From NCBI RefSeq assembly GCF_039888675.1, contig NZ_JBDQQR010000001.1, forward strand, positions 1,302,001-1,366,000: DNA of 64,000 nucleotides, written 5' to 3'. This DNA is from Mesorhizobium sp. CAU 1732. Its GTDB lineage: Bacteria > Pseudomonadota > Alphaproteobacteria > Rhizobiales > Rhizobiaceae. The notes beneath the pieces are model-generated. The model searched no databases. It had not been told where the DNA came from and worked only from the letters and a program-made list of their open reading frames with translations. Positions 1-10,962 of this stretch are shown in pieces. The position numbers and the translations under genes were made by a program. Each line of letters opens with the position of its first letter. Position 1 is the stretch's first letter.

Positions 1-1
1 A

Positions 2-280
2 GACGCTAGCGATCTGCCCGATGACGATAGGCTTTCACCAGTCGCAGCTTGGTGTACCAAAACGCATCTGGAGGTAGAACTCGTTAGCGGCACCAAGCTG
101 AGCTCGCCAATTGACTGGTATCCTCGACTTGCAGCCGCCACTCACGTTCAAAGATCGAAGGTGGAAGTTTCGCCATATGGCCTTCACTGGCCGGAGATCG
201 ATGAAGACATAAGCATCAAGAATTTGTTGTTCGGTACACGCGGGATACCGCCAAAGTCCGAAGAGTTGAGCAATTCATAG
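2..280 (+). CDS. DUF2442 protein, C-terminal part (5' end outside window)
   Basis: This reading frame is open from the first bases and stops at TAG 278-280, so the gene begins upstream. The 92 visible residues contain the hallmarks of DUF2442: a SGTKLSSPIDWYPRL stretch, then LHWPEIDEDISIKNLL near the end. DUF2442 proteins are small and are often encoded beside a DUF4160 protein, in pairs proposed to be toxin-antitoxin-like. The partner would lie left of the window and cannot be checked. Base composition looks less GC-rich than in the following genes, which fits an accessory gene. No start codon is visible. The family call is firm; a function is not known. Confidence 0.75.
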   Translation, partial: DASDLPDDDRLSPVAAWCTKTHLEVELVSGTKLSSPIDWYPRLAAATHVQRSKVEVSPYGLHWPEIDEDISIKNLLFGTRGIPPKSEELSNS

Positions 281-295
281 TTGAACGAGGACAAC

Positions 296-1210
296 ATGAC
301 CGACGAGACCAAATTTCCACCCGAGAAGAACTTCCCCGCAGGCTATGTCCTGCCAAAGGTCTGGTCGGCGGACACCGAGACCGGCGGTGCCTTCGCATCG
401 ATCAATCGTCCGATCGCGGGGCCGACGCATGAGAAGGTCTTGCCGGTCGGCAAGCACCCCCTGCAGCTTTATTCGCTGGGGACGCCGAACGGCGTCAAGG
501 TCACGATCATGCTGGAGGAACTGCTCGCGGCAGGCCATTCCGGTGCGGAATACGATGCCTGGCTGATCAAGATCGGCGATGGCGACCAGTTCGGCTCCGG
601 CTTCGTGGACGTCAATCCCAACTCCAAAATCCCGGCCCTGATGGATCACGCGCCGAAGGATGGCGGCGCGCCGGTTCGCGTGTTCGAATCCGCGTCGATC
701 CTCGTCTATCTCGCTGAAAAGTTCGGCGCGTTCCTGCCGACCGAACTGCGCGCGCGCACCGAGACGCTGAACTGGCTGTTCTGGCAGATGGGCTCTGCGC
801 CCTTCCTCGGCGGCGGCTTCGGGCATTTCTACGCCTATGCGCCGATGAAGATCGAATACGCCATCAACCGCTACGCCATGGAGGTGAAGCGGCAGATTGA
901 CGTGCTGGATCGTCATCTGGCAGACAACGAATATATGGCGGGCGCCGAATACACGATCGCCGACATGGCGATCTGGCCGTGGTATGGGCGGCTTGCAGCG
1001 AACTCCTCCTATGAGGACGCCGGCAGTTTCCTCTCCGTCGAGGAATACGACAACGTCCAGCGTTGGACGAAACTGATCAACGAACGCCCGGCCGCCCAGC
1101 GCGGCTCGATGGTCAACAAGACGTCCGGCGAACCGTCCAAGCAGTTGCACGAGCGGCACGACGCGCTCGACTTCGAGACGAAGACCCAGGACAAGCTTGG
1201 GGGAGCGTAA
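296..1210 (+). CDS. yghU: Glutathione S-transferase family protein, YghU type
   Basis: This 304-residue protein matches YghU, a glutathione-dependent disulfide-bond oxidoreductase of the Nu class (288 residues in E. coli). Family-typical features are the long N-terminal extension ending in GPTHEKVLPVGKHPLQLYSLGTPNG, the thioredoxin-fold domain to about residue 150, with ESASILVYLAEKFG closing the glutathione site, and an all-helical C-terminal domain with EYTIADMAIWPW. The ATG at 296 is preferred over the TTG at 281 because GAGGA lies just before it, about 4 bases away. The 125-residue unknown gene follows after 5 bases, so they are probably co-transcribed. Likely role: cytosolic peroxide or disulfide reduction with glutathione. 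Confidence 0.88.
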   Translation: MTDETKFPPEKNFPAGYVLPKVWSADTETGGAFASINRPIAGPTHEKVLPVGKHPLQLYSLGTPNGVKVTIMLEELLAAGHSGAEYDAWLIKIGDGDQFGSGFVDVNPNSKIPALMDHAPKDGGAPVRVFESASILVYLAEKFGAFLPTELRARTETLNWLFWQMGSAPFLGGGFGHFYAYAPMKIEYAINRYAMEVKRQIDVLDRHLADNEYMAGAEYTIADMAIWPWYGRLAANSSYEDAGSFLSVEEYDNVQRWTKLINERPAAQRGSMVNKTSGEPSKQLHERHDALDFETKTQDKLGGA

Positions 1211-1215
1211 GCGTC

Positions 1216-1593
1216 ATGGCCAAGCTGCCCGACATGACGAAGCACAAGGGTTTTCCCTCCGGCATGCCGGGTACCGGGTTTCAGTTCACGATCCGTCGGG
1301 CAAACCCGCGCGGGGTTACGCCGATCAAAGCGCTTCCCCGCCGGGCCGGTCGCGACACCCTCCTGCACCGCGTCGACGCCGCGTTTCTTCACGCGCTTTG
1401 GCACCACTTCGGGCTGGAGCCGTTCGAGCGGGGAAATCTGGATGCAGCGCGGCTTTGCATTTTGTTCGGCCGCGAGATCGTCCCGGCCGAGAAAGATTTC
1501 GACCCGCAGTCCTACGAGGCGCTTCTGATCATCGATGAGAAGGTCGCGCGAAACAGCTTTCCGGAATCGTTTGAAGATGTGTTCGAGGTCTGA
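1216..1593 (+). CDS. Conserved hypothetical protein, 125 aa
   Basis: This soluble protein has no signal peptide or membrane segment. The ATG at 1216 follows a GGGGGAG ribosome site that overlaps the end of yghU. The protein is Arg/Pro-rich in its first 40 residues and then has an aromatic and acidic helical part (FLHALWHHFGLEPFERG), ending in SFPESFEDVFEV. I do not recognise a family. It lies between yghU and the carboxylase subunit, 75 bases before the latter, so it could belong to either transcription unit. Codon use resembles the neighbours, which supports it being a real gene. Confidence 0.55.
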   Translation: MAKLPDMTKHKGFPSGMPGTGFQFTIRRANPRGVTPIKALPRRAGRDTLLHRVDAAFLHALWHHFGLEPFERGNLDAARLCILFGREIVPAEKDFDPQSYEALLIIDEKVARNSFPESFEDVFEV

Positions 1594-1668
1594 CCGGGAA
1601 GGGACGATGACAGTCCGCGCACCCGTCAACCTCACAGCGACGCCAAAACTCGCAGGAGGCGAGCAACA

Positions 1669-3671
<2,003 letters not shown>

Positions 3672-3675
<4 letters not shown>

Positions 3676-5813
3676 TGACCAACCCCGAAATCTCCAAATG
3701 GCGCACGCTTGCCGAGAAGGAAGTGAAGGCCGATCCCGAAACGCTCGTCTGGAACACGCCGGAGGGAATCCAGGTCAAGCCGCTCTATACGGCGGATGAC
3801 CTTGAGGGCATCGAGCATCTGGATTCCCTGCCGGGGCAGGCGCCGTTCGTGCGCGGGCCGCGCGCGACGATGTACACCGGCCGGCCGTGGACGATCCGCC
3901 AATATGCCGGCTTCTCGACGGCCGAGGCTTCCAACGCCTTCTACCGCAAGGCGCTGGCGGCGGGGCAGCAGGGCGTGTCCGTCGCGTTCGATCTGGCGAC
4001 GCATCGCGGTTATGACAGCGACCATCCGCGTGTCGAGGGTGATGTCGGCAAGGCCGGTGTCGCGATCGATTCCGTCGAGGACATGAAGATTCTGTTCGAC
4101 GGAATTCCGCTCGAAAAGGTCTCCGTATCGATGACCATGAATGGCGCGGTCATCCCGATCCTCGCCAATTTCATCGTTGCAGGTGAAGAGCAGGGCGTAT
4201 CGCGCGTGCAGCTCTCCGGGACCATCCAGAACGACATCCTCAAGGAGTTCATGGTCCGCAACACCTACATCTACCCGCCGGAACCCTCGATGCGGATCAT
4301 TGCCGACATCATCGAGTACACGGCAAACGAGATGCCGAAGTTCAATTCCATTTCCATTTCCGGCTACCATATGCAGGAAGCGGGCGCGACGCTCGTCCAG
4401 GAACTGGCGTTCACGCTTGCGGATGGCCGCGAATATGTTCGCGCGGCGATCAACAAGGGCCTCGACGTCGATGCGTTTGCCGGCAGGCTTTCGTTCTTCT
4501 TCGCCATCGGCATGAATTTCTTCATGGAAGCGGCGAAGCTGCGGGCCGCACGTCTGCTCTGGACGCGCATCATGGACGAGTTCGAGCCGAAGAAGGCCTC
4601 GTCGCTGATGCTGCGCACGCACTGCCAGACGTCCGGCGTGTCGTTGCAGGAGCAGGATCCCTACAACAACGTCATCCGCACGGCTTATGAGGCGCTGTCG
4701 GCAGCGCTGGGCGGCACGCAGTCGCTGCACACCAACGCGCTGGACGAGGCGATTGCCCTTCCGACCGAATTCTCGGCGCGCATTGCGCGCAACACGCAGC
4801 TTATCCTCCAGCACGAGACCGGCGTGACGCGGGTCGTCGATCCACTCGCCGGCTCCTACTATGTCGAGAGCCTGACCAACGAGCTCGCCGAAAAGGCATG
4901 GGCGCTGATCGAAGAAATCGAGGCGATGGGCGGCATGACGAAGGCCGTCAATGACGGCCTGCCCAAGCGCCTGATCGAGGAGGCCGCGACGCGCAAGCAG
5001 GCGGCGATCGATCGCGGCGACGAAGTCATCGTCGGCGTCAACAAGTATCGCCTCGAAAACGAGGACGATCTCGACATCCTGGATATCGACAACAAGGCGG
5101 TACGGGAATCGCAGATCGCGCGCATCGAAAAGACGCGACGCCAGCGCGATCCGAAGCGGACCGAGGAGGCACTGTCGGCGCTTCGCGAAATCGCCCGCAC
5201 CGGCAAGGGTAACATCCTGGGAGCGGCGGTGGAGGCCGCGCGCGCGCGCGCCACGCTGGGAGAAATCTCCGATGCCCTGCGCGACGTGTTCGGCGATCAC
5301 ACCGCCGTTCCGGTGGTGGTGAGCAAGGTCTATGGCCCGGCCTATGAGGGTGAGCCGGAATACGAAAATCTCGTCCAGCGGCTGGACGACTTCGCCAGGA
5401 CGCTCGGCGAAAGCCCGAAGCTGCTCGTCGCCAAGCTGGGTCAGGACGGCCACGATCGTGGTGCCAAGATCATCGCATCGGCCTTCGGCGACATTGGCTT
5501 CGAGGTGATTGCCGGCCCGTTGTTCCAGACGCCCGAGGAAGCAGCGGAACTCGCGGTCAAATCGAAGGTTCACGTCGTCGGCATGTCGTCGCTGGCGGCC
5601 GGGCACAAGACGCTCGCGCCGCAGCTCGTTGCAGCGCTGAAGGCAAAAGGCGCGGAAAACGTCATCGTCGTCGTCGGCGGCGTCGTGCCGCGCCAGGACT
5701 ACCAGTTCCTGCTCGACAACGGCGTCTCCGCCGTCTTCGGCCCAGGCACCAACGTGCTCGATGCCGCCCGCGCCGTCATCGACCTGATGGAAGGCAAGCG
5801 GCGCAACGAGTAG
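3672..5813 (+). CDS. scpA: Methylmalonyl-CoA mutase
   Basis: This is a single-chain 713-residue B12-dependent mutase that interconverts (R)-methylmalonyl-CoA and succinyl-CoA. The N-terminal TIM barrel includes [19 protein letters not shown] and [11 protein letters not shown]. The C-terminal cobalamin domain has the DxHxxG motif in [10 protein letters not shown] near residue 590. Length and organisation match the bacterial ScpA/human-type enzyme, not ethylmalonyl-CoA mutase, though close relatives cannot be separated by eye. The ATG overlaps the pccA stop, so propionyl-CoA is probably carboxylated and then isomerised by the pair. The epimerase and pccB are not in the window. Either pathway from propionate or the ethylmalonyl-CoA route could feed it. 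Confidence 0.93.
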
Positions 5814-5833
5814 CGAGAGGGCGCTATGCTTCG

Positions 5834-5868
5834 CTTTCGTTTTTCGTTAGGTTCCGAAAAAACGAAAG
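5834..5868. promoter_or_regulatory. Inverted repeat operator upstream of glpR
   Basis: CTTTCGTTTTTCG (5834-5846) faces CGAAAAAACGAAAG (5855-5868), almost perfect arms with one extra A. It lies 12 bases before the glpR start and contains TTTCGTT units like those bound by GlpR/DeoR-type repressors. No T-run follows, so an autoregulatory operator is more likely than a terminator for scpA. Confidence 0.55.
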
Positions 5869-5880
5869 GGAGGGGTCGCC

Positions 5881-6648
5881 ATGTATCTACCGCCACGCCA
5901 CGCGGAAATCGTCCAGATGGCCAAGGACGCCGGTCGCGTCCTCGTTGACGATCTCGCCACGCATTTCGGCGTGACGCCGCAGACGATTCGCAAGGATCTG
6001 AACGATCTGTGCGACCAGCGGATGCTGACGCGCATCCATGGCGGCGCGCTGTTTCCCTCCGGCATCGAGAACATGGAATACGAGGCGCGCCGCAAGATCG
6101 CCGCCGACGAGAAGCAGGCGATCGGCAGGGCCGCCGCTCGCCTGATCCCGGACAACGCCTCGCTTTTCGTCAACATCGGCACCACGACCGAAGCCGTGTC
6201 GGATGCGCTGCTTGATCATGACGGCCTGATGGTCATCACCAACAACATCAACGTTGCCAACAAGATGCGCATCTTCCCCTCCTTCGAGGTGGTGATCGCC
6301 GGCGGCGTGGTGCGTGGCTCCGACGGTGGCATCGTCGGCGAGGCGGCGGTGGATTTCATCCGGCAGTTCAAAGTCGACTATGCCGTCATCGGCGCATCCG
6401 CGATCGACCATGACGGCGCGCTGCTCGATTTCGACTTTCGTGAGGTTAAGGTCGCGCAGGCCATCATAGCCAATGCGCGGCATGTCATCCTGGTCGCGGA
6501 CTCGACGAAGTTCGAGCGCACCGCGCCGGTGCGCATCGGGCATCTCAGCCAGGTCGACACCTTTATCACCGACATCTGCAACGTCGCGGCGGTGCGCACG
6601 ATCTGCGGCACGTCGGAGGTTCAACTGATCGAAACGTCGCCCGCATAG
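5881..6648 (+). CDS. glpR: DeoR-family glycerol-3-phosphate regulon repressor
   Basis: This 255-residue protein has a DeoR-type N-terminal helix-turn-helix (RHAEIVQMAKDAGRVLVDDL, then FGVTPQTIRKDL, about residues 6-55). A sugar-phosphate sensor domain follows, with MLTRIHGGAL, FVNIGTTTEAV, ITNNINVANKM, GGVVRGSDGGIVG and DSTKFERTAPVRIG. Family members sense glycerol-3-phosphate and repress glpD/glpK. The gene immediately precedes glpD and glpK, and TTTCGTT repeats stand before both glpR and glpD. An AGGGAGGGG ribosome site precedes the ATG. The assignment to glycerol rests on the neighbours as much as on the sequence. Confidence 0.88.
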   Translation: MYLPPRHAEIVQMAKDAGRVLVDDLATHFGVTPQTIRKDLNDLCDQRMLTRIHGGALFPSGIENMEYEARRKIAADEKQAIGRAAARLIPDNASLFVNIGTTTEAVSDALLDHDGLMVITNNINVANKMRIFPSFEVVIAGGVVRGSDGGIVGEAAVDFIRQFKVDYAVIGASAIDHDGALLDFDFREVKVAQAIIANARHVILVADSTKFERTAPVRIGHLSQVDTFITDICNVAAVRTICGTSEVQLIETSPA

Positions 6649-6666
6649 GATGCCGGGTTTCGGGTA

Positions 6667-6686
6667 TTTTCGTTTGACATTCGTTA
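6667..6686. promoter_or_regulatory. Probable GlpR operator before glpD
   Basis: TTTTCGTTTGACATTCGTTA holds two direct TTCGTT units 11 bases apart, one helical turn. The same unit forms the inverted repeat before glpR. The embedded TTGACA could also be a -35 element, in which case repressor binding would block the glpDK promoter. Confidence 0.5.
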
Positions 6687-6756
6687 TGCCTTCGGATGAA
6701 GTCGGAAGCCTGAAACTCTGCACGAATTCGCATGCCTGCATGCGCGGGAGGGACAT

Positions 6757-8286
6757 GTGAGCGACATCGCGATGCATGACATCTTCATCATTGGCGGCGG
6801 CATCAATGGATGCGGCATCGCGCGCGACGCCGTCGGGCGCGGTTATTCCGTCTATCTGGCCGAGATGAACGATCTGGCCAGCGGCACGTCGTCGGGATCG
6901 ACCAAGCTCATCCATGGCGGCCTGCGCTACCTCGAGCACTACGAGTTCCGGCTGGTGCGCGAGGCGCTGATGGAGCGCGAGATCATCTGGAGGAACGCGC
7001 CGCACATCGTCTGGCCGATGCGGTTCGTGCTGCCGCACCACAAGGGGCTGCGCCCCGCATGGCTGCTGCGCCTCGGGCTTTTTCTCTACGACCATATCGG
7101 CGGCCGCAAGCGCCTGCCGAAGACGCGAACGCTCGACATGACCAGCGATCCCGCCGGCAAGCCGTTGAAGAAGCTCTTCACGCGGGCTTTCGAGTACTCC
7201 GATTGCTGGGTGAACGACGCCCGCTTCGTGGTGCTCAACGCGCGCGATGCGGCCGACCGGGGCGCGACGATCGCCACCCGCACCAAGGTCGTTGGCGCTC
7301 GCCGCGAAAGCGGGCATTGGGCGATCACGGTTGAGGACGTGGCGAGCGGCAGGCAGGAGACGGTTAACGCGCGGCTGGTCGTGAATGCGGCAGGTCCTTG
7401 GATCGACGAGGTGCTGACCGGCGCGATGGGCCGCAACGACGTTCACAATGTGCGCCTCGTGCAGGGCAGCCACATCGTCATCGAGAAGAAGTTCGAAGAC
7501 CCGCGCGCCTATTTCTTCCAGAACAAGGACGGCCGCATCATCTTCGCGATCCCCTACGAGGATGACTACACGCTGATCGGGACAACCGATCAGGATTACG
7601 AGGGCGATCCGAAAGATGTCCGCATCAGCGATCGCGAGATCGACTATCTCTGCGCCGCCGCCAGCGAGTACTTCACGGAGCCGGTGCGCCGCGACGACAT
7701 CGTGTGGACCTATTCGGCGGTTCGCCCGCTTTACGACGACGGCGCGTCGAAGGCCCAGGAAGCGACGCGCGACTATGTTCTGAAGGCCGAGGGCGACAAG
7801 CACGAGGCGCCCGTCATCAACGTCTTCGGCGGCAAGATCACGACCTATCGCCGCCTTTCCGAACACATGCTGGAAAAGATCGAAGCGCTGATCGGCAAGA
7901 AGGGCGCGCCCTGGACTGCCGATGCGCCGCTGCCGGGCGGCGACTTCGCCGCTGACGGCTATGATGCCGAGGTCGCGCGTCTCTCCGCCGCCTATCCGTT
8001 TCTCGAGGCGCGCCACGCAAGGCGGCTGGTGCGGCTCTACGGCACCCGCGCCCATACGATGCTCGGCAGCGCCGGGTCGGCAGCGGATCTCGGCCGCTGC
8101 TTCGGGGCGGATCTCTACGAGGCCGAGGTGCGCTACCTGGTCGATCAGGAATGGGCGCGTACCGCCGACGACATCTTGTGGCGGCGGACCAAACGAGGCC
8201 TGCGGCTGAGTGCAGATGAAGCGGCCGCGCTGGCGGTCTATATGGATGGCCTTGAAGCGGGCGCGCGACACGTCGTGGCCCGATAG
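6757..8286 (+). CDS. glpD: Aerobic glycerol-3-phosphate dehydrogenase
   Basis: This 509-residue FAD enzyme sits on the inner membrane, oxidises sn-glycerol-3-phosphate to dihydroxyacetone phosphate and passes electrons to quinone. The dinucleotide motif GGGINGCGIARDAVGRG is near residue 12. SGTSSGSTKLIHGGLRYLEHYEF is the family signature region, cut here only by its natural sequence. Later motifs are VVNAAGPW, GTTDQDYEGDP and FGGKITTYRRLSEHMLE. The GTG at 6757 sits 4 bases after GGGAGGG; an in-frame ATG lies 15 bases on. It is followed 41 bases later by glpK, forming a glpDK unit under GlpR. No glycerol uptake gene accompanies them here. Confidence 0.95.
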   Translation: MSDIAMHDIFIIGGGINGCGIARDAVGRGYSVYLAEMNDLASGTSSGSTKLIHGGLRYLEHYEFRLVREALMEREIIWRNAPHIVWPMRFVLPHHKGLRPAWLLRLGLFLYDHIGGRKRLPKTRTLDMTSDPAGKPLKKLFTRAFEYSDCWVNDARFVVLNARDAADRGATIATRTKVVGARRESGHWAITVEDVASGRQETVNARLVVNAAGPWIDEVLTGAMGRNDVHNVRLVQGSHIVIEKKFEDPRAYFFQNKDGRIIFAIPYEDDYTLIGTTDQDYEGDPKDVRISDREIDYLCAAASEYFTEPVRRDDIVWTYSAVRPLYDDGASKAQEATRDYVLKAEGDKHEAPVINVFGGKITTYRRLSEHMLEKIEALIGKKGAPWTADAPLPGGDFAADGYDAEVARLSAAYPFLEARHARRLVRLYGTRAHTMLGSAGSAADLGRCFGADLYEAEVRYLVDQEWARTADDILWRRTKRGLRLSADEAAALAVYMDGLEAGARHVVAR

Positions 8287-8327
8287 GCTAGGCATACCCG
8301 CGTGACAGGCGGGCGAGGGGAGGACAG

Positions 8328-9818
8328 ATGAGCGGTTACATTCTGGCGATCGACCAGGGCACGACGTCGAGCCGTGCGATCGTCTTCGACGGCGATATGA
8401 AAGTCGCGGGCATCGGTCAGAAGGAATTCACCCAGCATTATCCCGCGTCCGGCTGGGTCGAACACGACCCGGAAGAAATCTGGGACAGCGTTCTCTGGTC
8501 GGTGAAGACCGCGCTCAAAAAGGCGAGACTGACCGCCGGCGAGATCGCCGCGATCGGCATCACCAACCAGCGCGAGACCGTCATTGTCTGGGACAGGGCG
8601 ACGGGCAAGCCGATCCACAACGCGATCGTCTGGCAGGACCGTCGCACGGCTTCGGTCTGCGCGAAGCTGAAGAAGGACGGGCTCGAAGCCAAGTTCGCGC
8701 GCAAGACCGGGCTGCTGCTCGACCCGTATTTTTCCGGCACCAAGATCGCGTGGCTTCTCGACAAGGTGAAGGGCGCGCGTAGGCGGGCGGAAAAGGGCGA
8801 ACTCCTCGCCGGCACCATCGACAGTTTCCTGATCTGGCGGCTGACGGGCGGACAGGCGCATGTCACCGACGCGACCAACGCGTCGCGCACGCTCGTCTAC
8901 AACATCGAGACGAATGCGTGGGATCAGGAACTCCTGGACATTCTGCGCATTCCTGCCGCCATGCTGCCGGAGGTGAAGGACTGCGCCGCCGATTTCGGCA
9001 TCACCGAAAAGTCGCTGTTCGGCGCTGAAATCCCAATTCTCGGCGTTGCAGGCGACCAGCAGGCGGCGACGATCGGCCAGGCATGTTTCGAGCCGGGCAT
9101 GATGAAGTCGACCTATGGCACGGGCTGCTTCGCGCTGCTCAACACCGGCGAACGCCTCGTGCGCTCGAAGAATCGGCTGCTCACCACGATCGCCTACCGG
9201 CTCGACGGCAAGACCACCTATGCGCTGGAAGGTTCGATCTTCATCGCTGGCGCAGCAGTGCAGTGGCTGCGCGACGGCATCAAGGTGATCGGCAAGGCGG
9301 AGCACAGCGGGACGCTCGCCGCCGAGGCCGACGACACGCAGCAGGTCTATCTCGTGCCGGCCTTCGTCGGGCTCGGCGCGCCGCACTGGGATGCGGATGC
9401 GCGGGGCGCGATCTTCGGCCTCACGCGAAATTCGGGTCCGGCCGAGTTTGCCCGCGCAGCACTCGAATCCGTCGCGTTCCAGACCAACGATCTCCTGGTC
9501 GCGATGAAGAAGGACTGGAAGGACGGATCCGCGAAAAAGACGGTTCTGCGCGTCGATGGCGGCATGGTGGCATCAGACTGGACGATGCAGCGCCTTGCGG
9601 ACCTGCTCGACGCGCCGGTGGATCGCCCGACCATCCTCGAGACGACCGCGCTCGGAGCGGCGTGGCTGGCGGGCTCGCGTGCCGGTGTCTGGCCGAAGGC
9701 TGCGAAGTTCGCCAAGGCTTGGGCACTCGATCGGCGGTTCGAGCCTGCGATGGACGATAGGGCCCGTAGGGCCAAACTGGCGGGATGGACCGACGCGGTT
9801 AAGCGCACGCTGAGCTGA
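8328..9818 (+). CDS. glpK: Glycerol kinase
   Basis: This 496-residue FGGY-family kinase makes glycerol-3-phosphate from glycerol and ATP. The N-terminal phosphate-1 motif is [15 protein letters not shown]. Other family motifs are [34 protein letters not shown], the adenosine region [25 protein letters not shown] and VLRVDGGM. Length matches the family. GAGGGGAGGAC gives a strong ribosome site. It follows glpD directly and lies in the GlpR-controlled segment. The window has neither GlpF nor an ABC glycerol importer. Confidence 0.96.
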   Translation: MSGYILAIDQGTTSSRAIVFDGDMKVAGIGQKEFTQHYPASGWVEHDPEEIWDSVLWSVKTALKKARLTAGEIAAIGITNQRETVIVWDRATGKPIHNAIVWQDRRTASVCAKLKKDGLEAKFARKTGLLLDPYFSGTKIAWLLDKVKGARRRAEKGELLAGTIDSFLIWRLTGGQAHVTDATNASRTLVYNIETNAWDQELLDILRIPAAMLPEVKDCAADFGITEKSLFGAEIPILGVAGDQQAATIGQACFEPGMMKSTYGTGCFALLNTGERLVRSKNRLLTTIAYRLDGKTTYALEGSIFIAGAAVQWLRDGIKVIGKAEHSGTLAAEADDTQQVYLVPAFVGLGAPHWDADARGAIFGLTRNSGPAEFARAALESVAFQTNDLLVAMKKDWKDGSAKKTVLRVDGGMVASDWTMQRLADLLDAPVDRPTILETTALGAAWLAGSRAGVWPKAAKFAKAWALDRRFEPAMDDRARRAKLAGWTDAVKRTLS

Positions 9819-9857
9819 ACACTGGACTTACCCGCGGGCGCCCATGATTGTGGGAGC

Positions 9858-10949
9858 GTGAGCGCTGCGATTCCCGACCCCGATCTCGAACGGCTGAAGC
9901 TGGTTGCCGGCCGTTTCGACGACCTGTTCCAACTCCCGATGGTCGACGCGCCGGGATTCGCATTCGTCGGTGCGAAATTTCATGTCGACGATGCCGCGAC
10001 CGGCCGGCGCTGGGATTTTTCAGCCGGCGCCGCCGACCCCGATCGCCAGCGCGCCTTTCGCCGCTGCGTGGGCGAAGCGGCGGAAACGATGGCTCAGTTC
10101 CTGTGTACGCGGCCCAGCCTGTCGGGTCATGAAGGCGGCGTTCCTGGTCGCCGGCTTCACGACGATGCCGAGATCATAATCCCAACGGATCTTTGCTTCC
10201 GCGACGCTGTTGGCGCCCCGGCTTCCGGGCTGAGCCTCGGTTGCGCGGCGGGGCGGACGGCGGAAGAAGCGACGCTGTCCGCACTGTGCGAACTGGTCGA
10301 ACGCGACGCCATGAGCCTGTGGTGGGACGGCGGCGCGCGGGCTGTCCCTATCCCCCTGGCAAGCCTCGACCGCTCCGTTGCGGATATGATCGCCCGCATG
10401 CGCGACGGCCGCAGCACGCGCGAGACGTGGTTCCTCGATCTCACTTCCGACGTCGGATTGCCGGTCGCGGCCGCCTTGTCATGCACGGTGGATGGGTATG
10501 GTCTCGCTGCCGGTTTCGCCGCCCGCGGAACGTTCGACGCAGCCTGTCTTGCCGCCCTCAATGAACTTGCCCAGATGGAGTTAGGGAACGCACTCGCCGC
10601 TGCGAAGTTGGAGAGGAACGGCAAGGAGGCACTCGTGGCAACCGAACTGCGCCAGATCGAGCGGATGACGCGTCTTTCAGCATCCGACATGCGCTTGCGC
10701 GGCGCTGAAGCCGATCGCCCTATCCGTTCTGAAACGCAGACGGTCACGCAGTTGGCCGGCCGCCTCGCGGACCTTGGCATTTCATGCAGCGTTGCCGATC
10801 TGACCGACCCGGCCTATGGCATTCCCGTGGTCAAGGTGGTCGCGCCTTTGCTGCAAACGCCTGACGGCCCGGAAACGCGAAGACTGGCCGCGACACGAAA
10901 ATCGAGTGGGTTCACTATAACGGGCGTTTCAACAATCCGAATCATTTGA
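9858..10949 (+). CDS. YcaO-like family protein
   Basis: This 363-residue protein has the YcaO fold hallmarks: GLSLGCAAGRTAEEATLSAL followed by the ATP-binding CELVERDAMSLWW (about residues 140-160), a central FAARGTFDAACLAALNE, and a terminal GIPVVKVVAPLL. YcaO enzymes use ATP to activate backbone amides, making azolines, thioamides or amidines in peptides, or to help modify ribosomal protein S12. No TfuA or cyclodehydratase partner is adjacent, and the C-terminus lacks the proline-rich tail of azoline-forming cyclodehydratases, so the substrate is open. The GTG start at 9858 is the only one that gives the full domain, but its ribosome site is poor. A SARP-type regulator begins 13 bases downstream, suggesting one transcript. 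Confidence 0.8.
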   Translation: MSAAIPDPDLERLKLVAGRFDDLFQLPMVDAPGFAFVGAKFHVDDAATGRRWDFSAGAADPDRQRAFRRCVGEAAETMAQFLCTRPSLSGHEGGVPGRRLHDDAEIIIPTDLCFRDAVGAPASGLSLGCAAGRTAEEATLSALCELVERDAMSLWWDGGARAVPIPLASLDRSVADMIARMRDGRSTRETWFLDLTSDVGLPVAAALSCTVDGYGLAAGFAARGTFDAACLAALNELAQMELGNALAAAKLERNGKEALVATELRQIERMTRLSASDMRLRGAEADRPIRSETQTVTQLAGRLADLGISCSVADLTDPAYGIPVVKVVAPLLQTPDGPETRRLAATRKSSGFTITGVSTIRII

Positions 10950-10962
10950 TATTTCTAATACA

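Noticed and set aside
281..295. TTG start 15 bases upstream for yghU
   Set aside because: The ATG at 296 has a ribosome site directly before it.
5834..5868. Hairpin as terminator of scpA
   Set aside because: No T-run, and the same unit recurs before glpD, so an operator fits better.
5887..8295. 802-codon minus-strand frame antisense to glpR and glpD
   Set aside because: Low-complexity antisense reading of conserved enzymes; no family motif.
9858..10949. YcaO as an azoline-forming cyclodehydratase with partner
   Set aside because: No partner protein is adjacent and the proline-rich C-terminus is absent, so this specific activity is not supported.
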